Positions 1 through 10,825 of a stretch of 64,000 nt of DNA are shown here, piece after piece (the first letter of the stretch is position 1; the number at the start of each line of letters is the position of its first letter). This DNA is from Wolfiporia cocos (lineage: Eukaryota; Basidiomycota; Agaricomycetes; Polyporales; Phaeolaceae). Below the pieces are notes generated by a model. The model was given only the letters and a program-made list of their open reading frames with translations, was not told the origin of the DNA and did no database searches. The stretch lies in NCBI GenBank assembly GCA_029448655.1, contig JACCLO010000022.1:186001-250000 (forward strand), read 5' to 3'. The translations under genes were made by a program, and so were the position numbers.

Positions 1-1
1 A

Positions 2-3000
2 CGTGCCCCTCCTGTACAATACTTCTATCCTGACCCGCTCGCGCTAAAGTTTTTCACTTTGTATAATGTACATGGAAACGATTCTCGAGACGACAATAAA
101 TCGTTCTCTATCGAAGTGGAACTGTGGGTATATGGAAAGAAAGTAAACGCCATGGCATTAATCGACACCGGTGCATCAATAAGCGTCATTGATAAGAAAC
201 TCGTCCATGAGGAGAAGTTAGTCACTCAGAAACTACCTTCGCCTCTCGAGATTCGCAACGCCGACGGTACCTCTAATACCGCCGGTAATATCAATATGGC
301 AGTAAAAGCTTATATGGTGCACGAGGAACACAAGTCCACCGAATTCTTGTACGTAATGGACGTACAGAATGCGGATGTGATCCTCGGATATGACTGGTTC
401 CTGAAACACAACCCGGACTTCAACTGGCCGGAAGGAACCTTCACATATCGGTGTACGGAAAAATGCAAACATGGCAAACGGGTTTCGATTTCTGAGGAAG
501 AAGACGAAATCGAACCCCGCAACATCTATCAGATCATCAACGACTTTCCAATAGATTTTCTCGGCTTAGAGGAGCCTGAGAATCCCTTTGTCGCTTGGGT
601 GAACACCCTTGACGAAGGAACGGAACTCCTTATCGATGCCATTCAGTCGATAACGGAGAAGTCGGACGATGAATTCCTGACAGATGCGGATCTCCAGAAA
701 TGGAAATCCTTGGTTCCGGAGGAATACCAGGAGTTTGGTCCCACGGTATTTTCTCAACGCGCATCCGAAAGGATGCCCGAACGGAAACCATACGATCACG
801 CCATCGACTTCCCCGATGACGCGGTACTACCGCCCCCGAGTAAGGCATACAAGATGTCTCCTCAGGAAGCGAACTCGCTAGATCAGTGGATTCAGGAAGA
901 GTTACGGAAGGGCTACATCCGATACTCGAAATCTCCGATCGCGAGTCCGGTCTTCTTCGTCCCTAAAAAAGACGGCGGAGCCCGAATGGTAGTCGATTAC
1001 CGAAAAGTAAACGACTTAACCATCAAAAACAGGTACCCTCTCCCACGCATAGACGAGCTTATCGATAAGCTTAGCCAGGCTTCGATATTTACGAAGCTCG
1101 ACTTGCGTTGGGGTTACAACAACGTAAGAATCAAGGAGGGAGATGAATGGAAGACCGCATTCATTACGCCTAACGGCCTTTACGAAGCTGTAGTCATGTA
1201 CTTCGGTTTTTGTAATGCACCCAGCACGTTCCAACACATGATGAACGATATTCTAGGTGACCTTATCAGAGAAGGAAAGGTCATTGTCTACCTAGACGAC
1301 ATCCTTGTGTTCGGAAACGACCTGTTGGAACACCGTCGTATCGTCAAGCAAGTATTACAAATCTTGCAAGACAACGACTTGTTCGCGAAGCCTGAAAAGT
1401 GCTTCTTCGAACAAAGCAGTATTGAATACCTGGGAATGATCATTTCCAAAGGAAAAGTCGAAATGGACCCTAAGAAGGTAGCCGGTGTCATGGACTGGCC
1501 TACACCTGCCAAGGTGAAGGACGTCCAAGCCTTTGTTGGCTTCGCCAACTATTACCGTCGGTTCATTAAAGATTTCTCCAAAGTGGTTAAGCCGTTAACC
1601 GAACTGTCCAAGAAAAACACGCAGTGGAATTGGGGACCCGAACAAGTGGAAGCCTTCCAAACTCTCAAGGAAGCTTTCACATCGGCTCCAATACTCCGGA
1701 TCCCAGATCAGGAATCCCCGTTCCGCGTGGAAGCGGATTCTTCCGATTACGCAACTGGTGCGGTGCTATCACAATACTCTTCGGAGGATAAGCTCTGGCA
1801 CCCGGTAGCCTTTTACTCGAAATCTCTATCAGCACCCGAAAGGAACTATGAGATTTACGATAAGGAGTTGCTCGCAATCATCCGCGCTCTAGAGGAATGG
1901 AGACATTACCTCGAAGGACATCCACACAAGTTTGAAGTATGGTCGGATCATCTCAATCTGACATATTTCAAATCGGCACAACGGCTAACCCGGAGACAGG
2001 CACGTTGGAGTCTTTACCTGACAAGGTTCAACTTCACCATGTGTCACAAACCCGGTAAAACAATGCTCACGGCTGATCCTCTGTCACGGAGGCCAGACCA
2101 TGAAGAGGGGGTGGAACTCGACAATCGCGATCAAATTTTGCTGAAACCGGAATACTTTACGGTTAGGGCGCTAGAAGCGTCACAGCAGGAGATACAATCA
2201 GGCGACGAGGACCTTCTCCGACAAATCCGACAAGCCCTCATGGACGATCAAATTACCAAGGATTACCAGGAACTACTGAAAAGTGGTCCCAAGGAATTCG
2301 GTAAAGATCTCCAGGAATGGAACATGGAGGCCGGATTACTCCTCAGACGAGGAAAAGTGTACGTTCCAAAAGAGCCTAAGGAATTGCGCACGAAGATTCT
2401 GGAGTTACATCATGACCATGTGACGGCCGGACACTTCGGACGATGGAAGACCTATGAACTTCTGTCACGTAATTACTGGTGGCCTGGAATGACCACGATG
2501 GTAAAGCAATACGTGGAAGGTTGTGACACATGTCAACGCATGAAGAACCACAACCAGACCCCGTACGGACCCCTGCAACCGCTCCCAGTTCCGGAAGCAC
2601 CTTGGGACACCGTCACAATTGACCTTATCGTCCACTTACCGCCCAGCGGCGAATTGAAACAATTCAATGCTATTATGGTAATAGTGGACCGGCTTACCAA
2701 GCGAGCGCACTTCATTCCCACATCAGACAAGATAACGGCAAAAGAATTAGCGAACCTCCTGTACCTTCGGATCTATCCGAACCACGGACTTCCGAAACAA
2801 ATCATTTCGGATAGAGGCCCGCAATTCGCAGCCGCCTTATTCAAGGGATGGTGTGAACAATTGGGAATCCAACGGTCAATGACAACCGCCTATCACCCGC
2901 AAGCGGATGGCCAGACGGAGAGAGTTAACCAGATCCTGGAACAGTATCTTAGATGTTACATCGATGTTATTCAGAAGGATAACTGGTCATGGTTTCTCCC

Positions 3001-4288
3001 TACGGCCGAATTCGCGTACAACAACGCGGCTAGTGAGACAACAAAGAATAGTCCATTCTTTGTCGAACTAGGAAGGCATCCCAACGCAGGACCTACGAAT
3101 TTACGTCCAACACAATATGTGGACCTAAATGTCATTGCTTACGAACGATGGTCAGCACAAGAACAAGCTAAGGCAGCAATGAAACTGGCTGCTGAACGCT
3201 GGTCTTGGTACTATGATCAACACAAGCGCTCGGTACCGTTTAAAGTTGGCGACAAAGTTCTCGTTGACGCCCGTAGCTGGCAAGACTCCGAAAGAAGTCT
3301 TAGTCCACGCTATCTGGGACCATTTAAGATAATTGAACAATTATCTCCGGTCACCTTTAGGGTACACATGGACGAGCAATACAGGGCTTACCACCCAGTA
3401 TTCCACGCTTCCAAATTGGTCATATACAAGGACCCGGTGCATCAGAAAAGACCAGAGCCTCAACCAGAAATGGTCGACGGCGAGGAATTATGGGAAGTTG
3501 AGAAGATCTTAGATCATCGTCTCCGTGCAGGAAGAGTTGAATACAGAATCCGATGGAAAGGATTTGGTATCAATGACGACTCCTGGGTACGCGAAGCCGA
3601 TCTCGACACGGCATATGACATTCTGCAAGAATACAAGGCTTCACACGCCATTCCAATGCAGGATGTCCCCCTCAGGCGCTCAGCTAGAAGGAAAGAAGCA
3701 GTTCACGTCTTCGACCCTGACAGCGACGACTGGGAAGCCGACGAATGCACGTGGCCAGACGACTGGCCGCAGTATCGCGAAGAATTTGCGAAGGATCCCA
3801 AGCAGCGCATGGTTAGACACCCCGATGGGGGATGGATGTCAGCAGACATTAACCAAAACGCGGACTTGAAAATCGTAGTCGGTGAAGGCGGCCGAATGCC
3901 GGAAAAAGGAACCAAGGACTCGGTTGGGTTTGACCTGTACACTGCAACAGGCGACGTTCTGCCAGCTCACGGGCAGACAGAATACAACACCAAACTGAAG
4001 ATCCAGGTACCTTTCGGCACTTACGGACGTATCGCCCCCCGCTCTAGTCTTGCCCGAAAAGGCATAGACGTAATGGGTGGCGTTATCGACCACGATTATC
4101 AAGGCGAAGTAATCATCATTCTCCGGAATCACTCCGATATATCTATCGATATTCGGGCCGGTGATAAGATTGCTCAGCTCATCTGCGAAGTTGCTAAGGA
4201 CCCGCACATTACGCTACACGGAAAATCTTACTTTGAAAAGATTAAATCCGAGCGCGGTACTGGTGGATTCGGCTCCACAGGAAAGTAA
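2..4288 (+). CDS. pol: R1-a Pol polyprotein with C-terminal dUTPase (5' truncated by window edge)
   Basis: Replication polyprotein of an LTR retrotransposon. The frame is open from base 2, and by comparison with R1-e about 80 codons are missing. Domains in order: aspartic protease with DTG (about 164-172); reverse transcriptase with YLDD near 1290-1300; RNase H (about 1720-2100); integrase zinc finger HHCC (2406-2540) and a D,D-35-E core with acidic residues near 2621, 2812 and 2917; chromodomain (about 3490-3640); acidic linker; dUTPase (about 3895-4285). The dUTPase has all five family motifs, including GFDLY, APRSSLARKG, GVIDHDY, GDKIAQL and GGFGSTG. There is no internal stop, so enzymatic activity is plausible. 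The stop at 4286-4288 lies 39 bp before the 3' LTR. Confidence 0.95.
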   Translation, partial: RAPPVQYFYPDPLALKFFTLYNVHGNDSRDDNKSFSIEVELWVYGKKVNAMALIDTGASISVIDKKLVHEEKLVTQKLPSPLEIRNADGTSNTAGNINMAVKAYMVHEEHKSTEFLYVMDVQNADVILGYDWFLKHNPDFNWPEGTFTYRCTEKCKHGKRVSISEEEDEIEPRNIYQIINDFPIDFLGLEEPENPFVAWVNTLDEGTELLIDAIQSITEKSDDEFLTDADLQKWKSLVPEEYQEFGPTVFSQRASERMPERKPYDHAIDFPDDAVLPPPSKAYKMSPQEANSLDQWIQEELRKGYIRYSKSPIASPVFFVPKKDGGARMVVDYRKVNDLTIKNRYPLPRIDELIDKLSQASIFTKLDLRWGYNNVRIKEGDEWKTAFITPNGLYEAVVMYFGFCNAPSTFQHMMNDILGDLIREGKVIVYLDDILVFGNDLLEHRRIVKQVLQILQDNDLFAKPEKCFFEQSSIEYLGMIISKGKVEMDPKKVAGVMDWPTPAKVKDVQAFVGFANYYRRFIKDFSKVVKPLTELSKKNTQWNWGPEQVEAFQTLKEAFTSAPILRIPDQESPFRVEADSSDYATGAVLSQYSSEDKLWHPVAFYSKSLSAPERNYEIYDKELLAIIRALEEWRHYLEGHPHKFEVWSDHLNLTYFKSAQRLTRRQARWSLYLTRFNFTMCHKPGKTMLTADPLSRRPDHEEGVELDNRDQILLKPEYFTVRALEASQQEIQSGDEDLLRQIRQALMDDQITKDYQELLKSGPKEFGKDLQEWNMEAGLLLRRGKVYVPKEPKELRTKILELHHDHVTAGHFGRWKTYELLSRNYWWPGMTTMVKQYVEGCDTCQRMKNHNQTPYGPLQPLPVPEAPWDTVTIDLIVHLPPSGELKQFNAIMVIVDRLTKRAHFIPTSDKITAKELANLLYLRIYPNHGLPKQIISDRGPQFAAALFKGWCEQLGIQRSMTTAYHPQADGQTERVNQILEQYLRCYIDVIQKDNWSWFLPTAEFAYNNAASETTKNSPFFVELGRHPNAGPTNLRPTQYVDLNVIAYERWSAQEQAKAAMKLAAERWSWYYDQHKRSVPFKVGDKVLVDARSWQDSERSLSPRYLGPFKIIEQLSPVTFRVHMDEQYRAYHPVFHASKLVIYKDPVHQKRPEPQPEMVDGEELWEVEKILDHRLRAGRVEYRIRWKGFGINDDSWVREADLDTAYDILQEYKASHAIPMQDVPLRRSARRKEAVHVFDPDSDDWEADECTWPDDWPQYREEFAKDPKQRMVRHPDGGWMSADINQNADLKIVVGEGGRMPEKGTKDSVGFDLYTATGDVLPAHGQTEYNTKLKIQVPFGTYGRIAPRSSLARKGIDVMGGVIDHDYQGEVIIILRNHSDISIDIRAGDKIAQLICEVAKDPHITLHGKSYFEKIKSERGTGGFGSTGK

Positions 4289-4327
4289 TCGTTCCATTAG
4301 GGACAATGAAACCTGAAGAGGGGGTAA

Positions 4328-5027
4328 TGTCACAGATTTGGGACATGCCACTATTTTTCCCGTATTTTTACCTATTTATCTGGTATTTCTACGACCTTGT
4401 AGACGTTTACGCTGCTAAGCGCCCGTCTACACGTACACGCAACCAAACAACACGTACACAACGCGGTATACGTCCACTCGTCATAACAACACGTACATAA
4501 CACGCTTGTACGCGTCAATGACTCAGCGGACTAACCTCCGGTGTCACGCGCTTTACTCATATCCCGATACCGGGCTATGTCAGTACGATTGGATAAGCGG
4601 CCCGCTCGTTATCACATGCCAATGCCCTTACGATTACTCATATCCCGATGCCGGTATATAAGAATCACATGCATGGCTTACTAACGTAGCTACAGCCACT
4701 TCCACAACATGGACCTACGGTCCAAACAAACGATCTTACTGGTGCGGCCATTACCGGCGCACATGGTCTATTGTAGTTTACGACTTAGCTATATTAGTTA
4801 TGTCTGCGCACAGACCGTCTAACTGTTTGGCTCCTCTTCGAGTAACCAAACAAAGCATGTATATAAGTAGGGCTATCACTGCGGATAAGCCTTAGATTTG
4901 TTCTCTGCATTCGCACAGTCACATATCATCTCTGCTTGCGCCTACTAGTATCCTCACCAACCTCCAGCAACTACTTCAAGTCGCTTAACAAGGTTATAGA
5001 GTGAGTCCCACAGTCTAGTCTGTGTCA
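4328..5027 (+). repeat. R1-a 3' LTR
   Basis: The 700-bp LTR starts TGTCACAGATTTGGG and ends CTGTGTCA. It is preceded by the polypurine tract GAAGAGGGGG plus TAA (about 4314-4327), the plus-strand primer. It contains a TATATAAG box about 33 bp upstream of AGATTTGTTCT, the predicted transcript start, and several CACATG boxes. Confidence 0.95.
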
Positions 5028-5028
5028 T

Positions 5029-6447
5029 ATTAACACGTACCAAAAAGATAACTGGTCGGAGTTCCTGCCGACAGCGGAATTTGCGTACAATAATGCAGCC
5101 AGCGAAACTACCAAGGAATCTCCGTTCCTGGTGGAATTAGGTCGTCATCCAATTGCAGGACCAAGCAGTTTCGAGCCAAGTCGAAACAAAGACTTAGTAG
5201 AAATTGCGAACACGCGGTTCTCTGCACAAGAGAAAGCTAAGGCGGCAATGAAAATTGCAGCCGAAAGATGGTCCTGGTACTATGACCAAAAGAAACAAGT
5301 CGTCCCCTTCAAAGTAGGCGACAAAGTACTCGTGGACGTGCGAAGTTGGCAAGACACCGAAAGAAGTCTAGCCCCTCGCTACATCGGCCCATTCCGAATC
5401 ACGGAGAAATTGGGACCGGTAACGTTCAAGGTGTACATGGACGCACAATATAGGGCTTACCACCCTGTGTTCCATGCTTCAAAACTGGTCATGTACAAGG
5501 AATCAACCATCGAAGGTCAGAAAAGTCATCCCCCAGCGGCCGACAGGCCAATGGAAATGGAAGACCCGGAAGAATGGGAAGTGGAAGCCATTCTCGACCA
5601 TCGTAACCGACGCGGCCGGTGGGAATACCTTATCCATTGGAAAGGCACCGGACCTGCGGAGGACACGTGGGAAATCGAGGAACACCTGGCTAACGCTAAG
5701 GAGATTCTGGACGAGTACAAGGCAAAATATTCAGCTCTTAGTACCGATCCAAATCAACCCCTTCGCCGATCAACCAGACTCGGCGGAACACGGCAGACTA
5801 TAGCCGTCTTTGACCCTGACTCGCCAGATTGGGACTCAGACACGTGTGTCTGGCCCGATGATTGGCCCCAATATCGAGACGATGTCGACCCTACACAACC
5901 GAAAGTATACTACAAGCGCGACCCCTTTACAGGGCAATGGGTACATTCCGATGTTGAGTTCAACGAAGACATGGAAATCGAAGTAGGAGTCAATGGTAAA
6001 CTACCGACCAGGGGAACAACCGATGCGATCGGCTACGATCTATACGCCGCGCAGGATATCCTAATTAATTCATGGAAGTCCGCTTTGGTCCCCACAGATA
6101 TTCGTATCAAAGTTCCTTATGGGACATACGGTCGGATAGCGCCAAGGTCTGGACTTGCGAAAAAGGGCATCGACGTCCTTGCAGGTGTAATAGACCATGA
6201 CTACCGCGGAGAAGTCTTTGTCATGTTGATGAACCTCACTGGAGACCCGTACCAAGTAAAGAAAGGCGACAGAATTGCTCAGCTAATCTGCGAAGTAGCG
6301 ATCACGCCCGAAATACAGGAATCCATGACCAAGGAGAAGTTCGAGAAAGAAATTCGACCTCACCTACATGGAAGTGGGCCCTACAACGAGCAGTTCAACA
6401 AGCCAACAAAGCGCGGTACACAAGGTTTTGGATCAACAGGACGATAA
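5029..6447 (+). pseudogene. pol: R2-a Pol, C-terminal fragment (late integrase, chromodomain, dUTPase)
   Basis: Continues R2 Pol after interruption by R1-a. The open frame starts directly at the R1-a LTR edge with codons equivalent to the YINTYQKDNW region of R2-c. It covers the end of the integrase, a chromodomain (about 5575-5720) and a dUTPase (about 5990-6447) with motifs GYDLYAA, APRSGLAKKG, GVIDHDYRG, GDRIAQL and GFGSTGR. No stop is found inside. Its first part is separated from the rest of pol by R1-a, so the copy is dead, but the fragment itself is well preserved. Confidence 0.93.
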
Positions 6448-6537
6448 AAGTGGAAAAATCGTAAAGTCTAACCCTTCAATGGGCTCTAGCACCATTTCTA
6501 CTCTCAACGGGGTCGTTGAAATCTAAGGGGGGGGTAA

Positions 6538-7156
6538 TGTCACAAGAATTCTCCTAGTTTCCCTATATTTCTTACTATTTTTCCGGCAATTCTACGAATT
6601 ATCTACGACTTTCTAGACCAATAACTAGCTTATCCGGTTCATAAGTTAACGGTTACATACGTGCCGAATGATGGCCGCGTTATCTCCCGTAACAACGGTC
6701 TTATCTTATCATTAGTAGTTACCATCAGTCACATGTCTAGTTCTAGCCAATCGGACATTTCGTCCGGAAGCAGTCAGCGTATAAACGTCAGCGGACCGGG
6801 CTTTGGTCACGCCCCTTCTTTGTAATGACAAGAGCGCAAAACGCCATTCGTGCGGCTTACGCCGCCTTTCTATATCCCGGTTTTGATCGGCATATGTATT
6901 TATCGTATATTACTAAGTACTTAGGTACCTGGGGACTTGTACATACGAATACGGACGTTAGTATTATCTAATAAGACTGTTAGGGGTCTTATTTATCATG
7001 TATATATACTAGACTTGCTGAGCGCTATTGCCTCAGTTCTATTCATTGCATTCATACTACGAGTTAACCACTCAGCGTATCCTGCTTAACATCTACTTAT
7101 CCCTTGCCTAACCAGCAAAACCAAGAACATTACAAGTAAGTTGTTATCTTGTGTTA
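6538..7156 (+). repeat. R2-a 3' LTR
   Basis: The 619-bp LTR starts TGTCACAAGAATTCTCC after a G-run plus TAA polypurine tract and ends TTGTGTTA. The terminal bases are TG...TA rather than TG...CA. A TATATATA box lies about 34 bp upstream of AGTTCTATTCAT. Confidence 0.92.
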
Positions 7157-7370
7157 TTGCCGAGCTGCCAAATATACCGAGATGGGATACCGGGTGACGT
7201 ACGACCGCCTTATCTTCCCACAAGATAAGGGGTCTCTGTGAAGCCTCTTCGTAGAGGTGCGCTTCTTTGGGGCGCTGTACACTCCCAGCCGCTGCGGGGC
7301 TGGTGTGTTCTTCACAGAACGTCTTCGAGACGTGTGGTTGGGGCGAGGGGAACCGAGATGGTTCCGACAT
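7157..7370 (-). pseudogene. pol: R1-b Pol, N-terminal fragment
   Basis: Starts in the overlap with gag, as in R1-d and R1-e (59-nt overlap), and is cut by R2-a at 7156, leaving about 71 codons upstream of the protease. The last native codons correspond to the NSAMDF region of R1-d. Confidence 0.85.
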
Positions 7371-9806
7371 TGGCGACGGTGGTGGCGGGGGCCGAGGGTC
7401 CTGCTGAGTTTGAGTCAGCCGTGACTTCTTCCCAGATCGTTCGGGCACAATACGTCTTGCCATCCGCGGGGGGCGCCGAGTACGGCTTCTTGCCAGAAGC
7501 CTGTCCCTTTCCACTACCCGAAGGAGCAGCCGTGGTCTTTCCAGACGCGGCAGCTGCATCCTTCACCCTTTGTTGTTCGGCCCGCTGAGCGGCAGGCACG
7601 AACGTTCCCGCAGCCTTGTCCGCGGCAAGCTTGGGACACTTGTTGAAATAGTGTCCCGTCTGCTTGCAGTACGTGCAGACGGCGTTGGCGGTGTCGGTGG
7701 GGGCTTTGGCGGGCGCCTTTCCCTTGTCCTTCTTTTTCTCCGACTTCTTTGCAGCAGCGGAGGACGTCTCCTTCTTTTCGGCAGGGGCCGAGTCTTTCTT
7801 GCCGGCCTTCTCAAAGATCGAGCCCTTGATCTTATCAGGGTAAGATGTCTGATACATTTCGAGGGCGAAATCTATCAGAGGCTCAATGTCGGTGGGGGCC
7901 TTGAAGAACGGGGTCTTGCCGAGGACGTTTAAGGTGTCCTTAACCTTTTCGGGGAGTGTTTCGGTGAACTCCCACACCAGGGTCTCGTTGGCGGTTTCGG
8001 AGAGACGGCCGAGGGTGCGGAACCGTTCGCAGTAATTGAAATAGTTCGATTCGGCGAGTTCCTTGCCCTTGGTACCGTAGTAGCCGCGAATTTCCTTCTT
8101 CGCGATCTCCTTATCCGTCATCTTGCCGTATTGCACCATTACGGATTTGGTGAAATCCTCCCAGGTGCCGAGAGGTTCACCGTTTCCTGCCTTCTTGATG
8201 AGAGGCGAGAAAAACTTGTATGCGTCCCCTGTGACGCAGAAGAGGGCCGTGGTGATACGGTCATGGTCGTCGTAGACCCTGAGCGTACCGAAGTACAGGC
8301 CCATCTTCTCCACCCATTCCTGCGCAGTCACCTTTCCAGATGACCCAGAGAATTCGGGGGAAGGGGGAATTTTCAGGTTTTGAGGCAGACCTGGAATCTG
8401 CGGGGCGACGGCTGCTGCAGCAGCGGCTGCAGCTTGTGTGGCGGCAGCGGCCTCGGCTGCACGGGTTCGAGCAGTGTTGGGGGCCGTTGCGGGTTCTTCC
8501 AGGGGCGTGCGGACACCGGGAGGGTTGGGAACGGAGGGGTTCTTTCGGCTCCTCCGAAGTTCTTCCTCAACCTTCTCCATGCGCTCGGCGAACACATCCT
8601 CGAGGTCATCGAGCCGAGTCTGGTAATCGTCCCGGAGCTGTTTCTCCATCTCGGAGAACTTGGCGGTGTAGTCCTGTCGGAGTTCCTTGCCAAGGTCCAC
8701 CAGCGTGGACACAATGACACAGATATACCCTCATACCGTGATACCTGTGTACTGCTGTCCTAGTGGCCCTCAACCTAACGCGCAAGTCCTTAGGGCATAA
8801 GCCCACACCGCAGTGTCGAGGCGCAGACGAGCAGGTCAAGGGATGGCTAAGCCAGCAGGCGCACACAGGGGTAGAGTGGTATACAGGGGGACAAGCCCCA
8901 ACGTCGAGAATAACGAGCATGGGGCTGTAAGGCCCCAGCGCAGTAGACTATATACATGTGCAGATACACAGGCGCGCGGTACTACCTACCCTACAGTAAG
9001 AGTCCGTGCGCAATCTACATCATGTGCTACAGTACGTAAGCAAAGGGCGACCTATACACGTGAGTGGTTACGCTGCTATGGGGGCGCATTGACCACTGTA
9101 CTATGACGCAAGAGAGGTCACCTGACTACAACACTAGGGTACGGGGGTTCGACCCCATGCCACGGTAAAAACCGTGACACACAAGCTCGTTGCGGACTGT
9201 GTTGACTGCTTCGTGTAGCTCGTCTTGGGCCATCTGTTCGATTGCCCTGGATTGCCCAGCCAGGGAGTCGATTCTGCCATGGATTTGCTCCAGGCGGGCG
9301 TGCACCATCCGGCCGAGGGTGTCGACCTTGTCGTGGCTTATCGCCGCACTTCGTTGTACGGCGGCGTCGAGGATTGCCCCATGCAGGGGTGCATCCACCT
9401 TGTGTTGTTCCTCCTCTGGGAGGTACGACTTAAGGCCTATTTCGACCTCATTGTTGGTTCGGCGTTCTGGGCCCGAAAACTCTATTTCTAGGGTTGTGAC
9501 GGGCCCGATCGGTCGGGTGTAGCGAGCCGGTGGGTATCCGGGGATAGGTGTACCCGGCCGCGTTCCCATGGGGTTGGCTGGGGAGTCCCTTTGTGGGGGG
9601 ACATCCTCGACTTCATCTTCTTCCTCTTCCTCGCTCAGATGCTCCAAGGTCACCAGGGGTTGAGTCCCTGAGGGCCCTGCTACCGGGGTCACCGGACCTT
9701 CCGAGCGAAGGCGCATTGTGCGACGAGTGGCGAGGGGTGCGCTGTTGGAGGAGGTGGAAGACATTGTGAATCTGTTTGCGACGAATGTTAGTTTCCGGTT
9801 ACTCAT
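7312..9806 (-). pseudogene. gag: R1-b Gag, interrupted by a solo LTR
   Basis: Structural polyprotein: N-terminal acidic, proline-rich region, central helical and alanine-rich linker, capsid-like region around GTWEDFTKSVMVQYGK, basic tail and a canonical CCHC zinc knuckle (CTYCKQTGHYFNKC). Codons 9806-9185 and 8714-7315 are continuous if the S1 solo LTR and one copy of its TSD are disregarded, so the insertion is the only visible lesion. The C terminus overlaps pol by 59 nt. One capsid-region codon differs from the sister copies (LFCVTG for LFRVTG). Confidence 0.9.
8715..9179 (-). repeat. Solo LTR, family S1, in R1-b gag
   Basis: 465 bp, minus orientation, flanked by the TSD CACAA (8710-8714 and 9180-9184). 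It begins on its own strand with TGTCACGG and ends CTGTGTCA, and is homologous to 63502-63996. It contains an inverted T-arm-like sequence and a forward A-box-like sequence (see findings). Confidence 0.93.
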
Positions 9807-9901
9807 TGTCTTAGATTCTTAAGAAGGGATTGAAAGCTGCAACTTTCGTTATAGATCACACTCGCACTCTATTTCAGAGTTAAAAGACGATAGTATTTCT
9901 A

Positions 9902-10825
9902 CTATACAATCGCGAGTATATCCTCTTCTACCGAAGTAGTTGAGGGCCCTGCCACCTTGTCAGGTGGTGTTACACCGAAGGCAAAAGAAATTTGTAGCGC
10001 TACGCATTCTGCTATGATACGAGCCAAGTCCGTACGCCAATCCGAAAAGGAAATGTTGCCGAGCTGTTTACAGTACTTTTTCATAATTCTCCACTCTCTA
10101 TTGGTGATCCTCCCCCGTCTCGCTCTATCCTTGACGTTATCCACCAAATCTTCTAATTCTACTACCATAGTATGGAAACGAATGTCGTTTTCCATATGGA
10201 AGCCTGGGTAATTAGGGGGGTGGTTGGCGAGAGGAGTGAGACGAGTGAGAGTGCCTTCTAGCATGGGAATAACTTGCTCGCATGCTTGGAGAGGCTTCTT
10301 CTTCCCGAAGACGAGGGAAGGGTCGAGAATCTTGTGATTGGCCGGAACAGCAGGTCCGGCCGCCGGGCTGGAGAGGCGGAGGGCCAGTGAAGAAGCTGCT
10401 TGTTTGGCTTCCTTGGCGGCTTGTTTGGCGGCGATTCGCTTGTTCAGCTTATCGCGGGCGAGCTTGAGCTTGTTGAGTTCGCGGAGTTCGATGAGGTTCT
10501 CCATGGCGGTAATGGAAGCGGCTAGCTTCTCTTCCTCCGTCCAGATGCGCTTGGCAAGTGGAACTGGCTTGGGAGGTCGAGGAGCGGGTTTCCCAGCCTC
10601 AGCAATGTGCTTTGGCATGTGGACGGGAATCTCCCAAAGATGGAGCTTCCCAGTGTAGTCTTCCTTTACAGGAAGCGTGTAGGTGACGTCCTCTGCCCGA
10701 GGAATGTCGGTGGTGTCGATGCGGCTGAGAAGAGACCGCTTCGCCGGCTTGACATAAGGGGCAGTGGAAGAGCCACGGGTGCGACGGGTAACGCGGGGCA
10801 TGATTCTAGAAAGTGCAGCCTTCAT
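9902..10825 (-). CDS. R1-b ORF0 protein, 307 aa
   Basis: Accessory ORF upstream of gag; I do not recognise the family. It starts MKAALSRIMPR with a basic N terminus. There is a helical, Lys/Arg-rich middle (LNKLKLARDKLNKRIAAKQ) and a conserved C-terminal helical part ending in acidic residues. The same protein is in R1-d and R1-e, and homologues occur in R4 (62106-62942) and, more distantly, R2 and R3. Basic charge and heptad-like spacing suggest RNA binding or oligomerisation, but that is inference. The 3' end encodes a CCU-GACA-AGG hairpin (9953-9966). Confidence 0.85.
   Translation of the reverse strand: MKAALSRIMPRVTRRTRGSSTAPYVKPAKRSLLSRIDTTDIPRAEDVTYTLPVKEDYTGKLHLWEIPVHMPKHIAEAGKPAPRPPKPVPLAKRIWTEEEKLAASITAMENLIELRELNKLKLARDKLNKRIAAKQAAKEAKQAASSLALRLSSPAAGPAVPANHKILDPSLVFGKKKPLQACEQVIPMLEGTLTRLTPLANHPPNYPGFHMENDIRFHTMVVELEDLVDNVKDRARRGRITNREWRIMKKYCKQLGNISFSDWRTDLARIIAECVALQISFAFGVTPPDKVAGPSTTSVEEDILAIV

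Larger units (their letters stand above)
1..5027 (+). mobile_element. R1-a: Ty3/gypsy chromovirus, 3' part (pol and 3' LTR)
   Basis: The window opens inside pol, so ORF0, gag and the 5' LTR lie to the left. The 3' LTR ends at 5027 and the next base continues an R2 pol reading frame, so R1-a was inserted into the integrase-coding part of R2-a. The left TSD is outside the window. It is nearly identical to R1-d and R1-e, which suggests a young copy. Confidence 0.93.
5028..7156 (+). mobile_element. R2-a: 3' fragment of a second chromovirus family
   Basis: Carries R2 pol from the end of the integrase catalytic region onward plus the 3' LTR. R1-a is inserted at its left edge. On the right, R2-a ends at 7156 and the sequence becomes minus-strand R1 pol at a point homologous to 21765, so R2-a is inserted in R1-b. 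The left half is outside the window. Confidence 0.9.

Noticed and set aside
7238..7588. 116-aa plus-strand ORF repeated at 21838 and 33464
   Set aside because: Antisense shadow of the gag-pol overlap; present in all copies only because gag codons are conserved.
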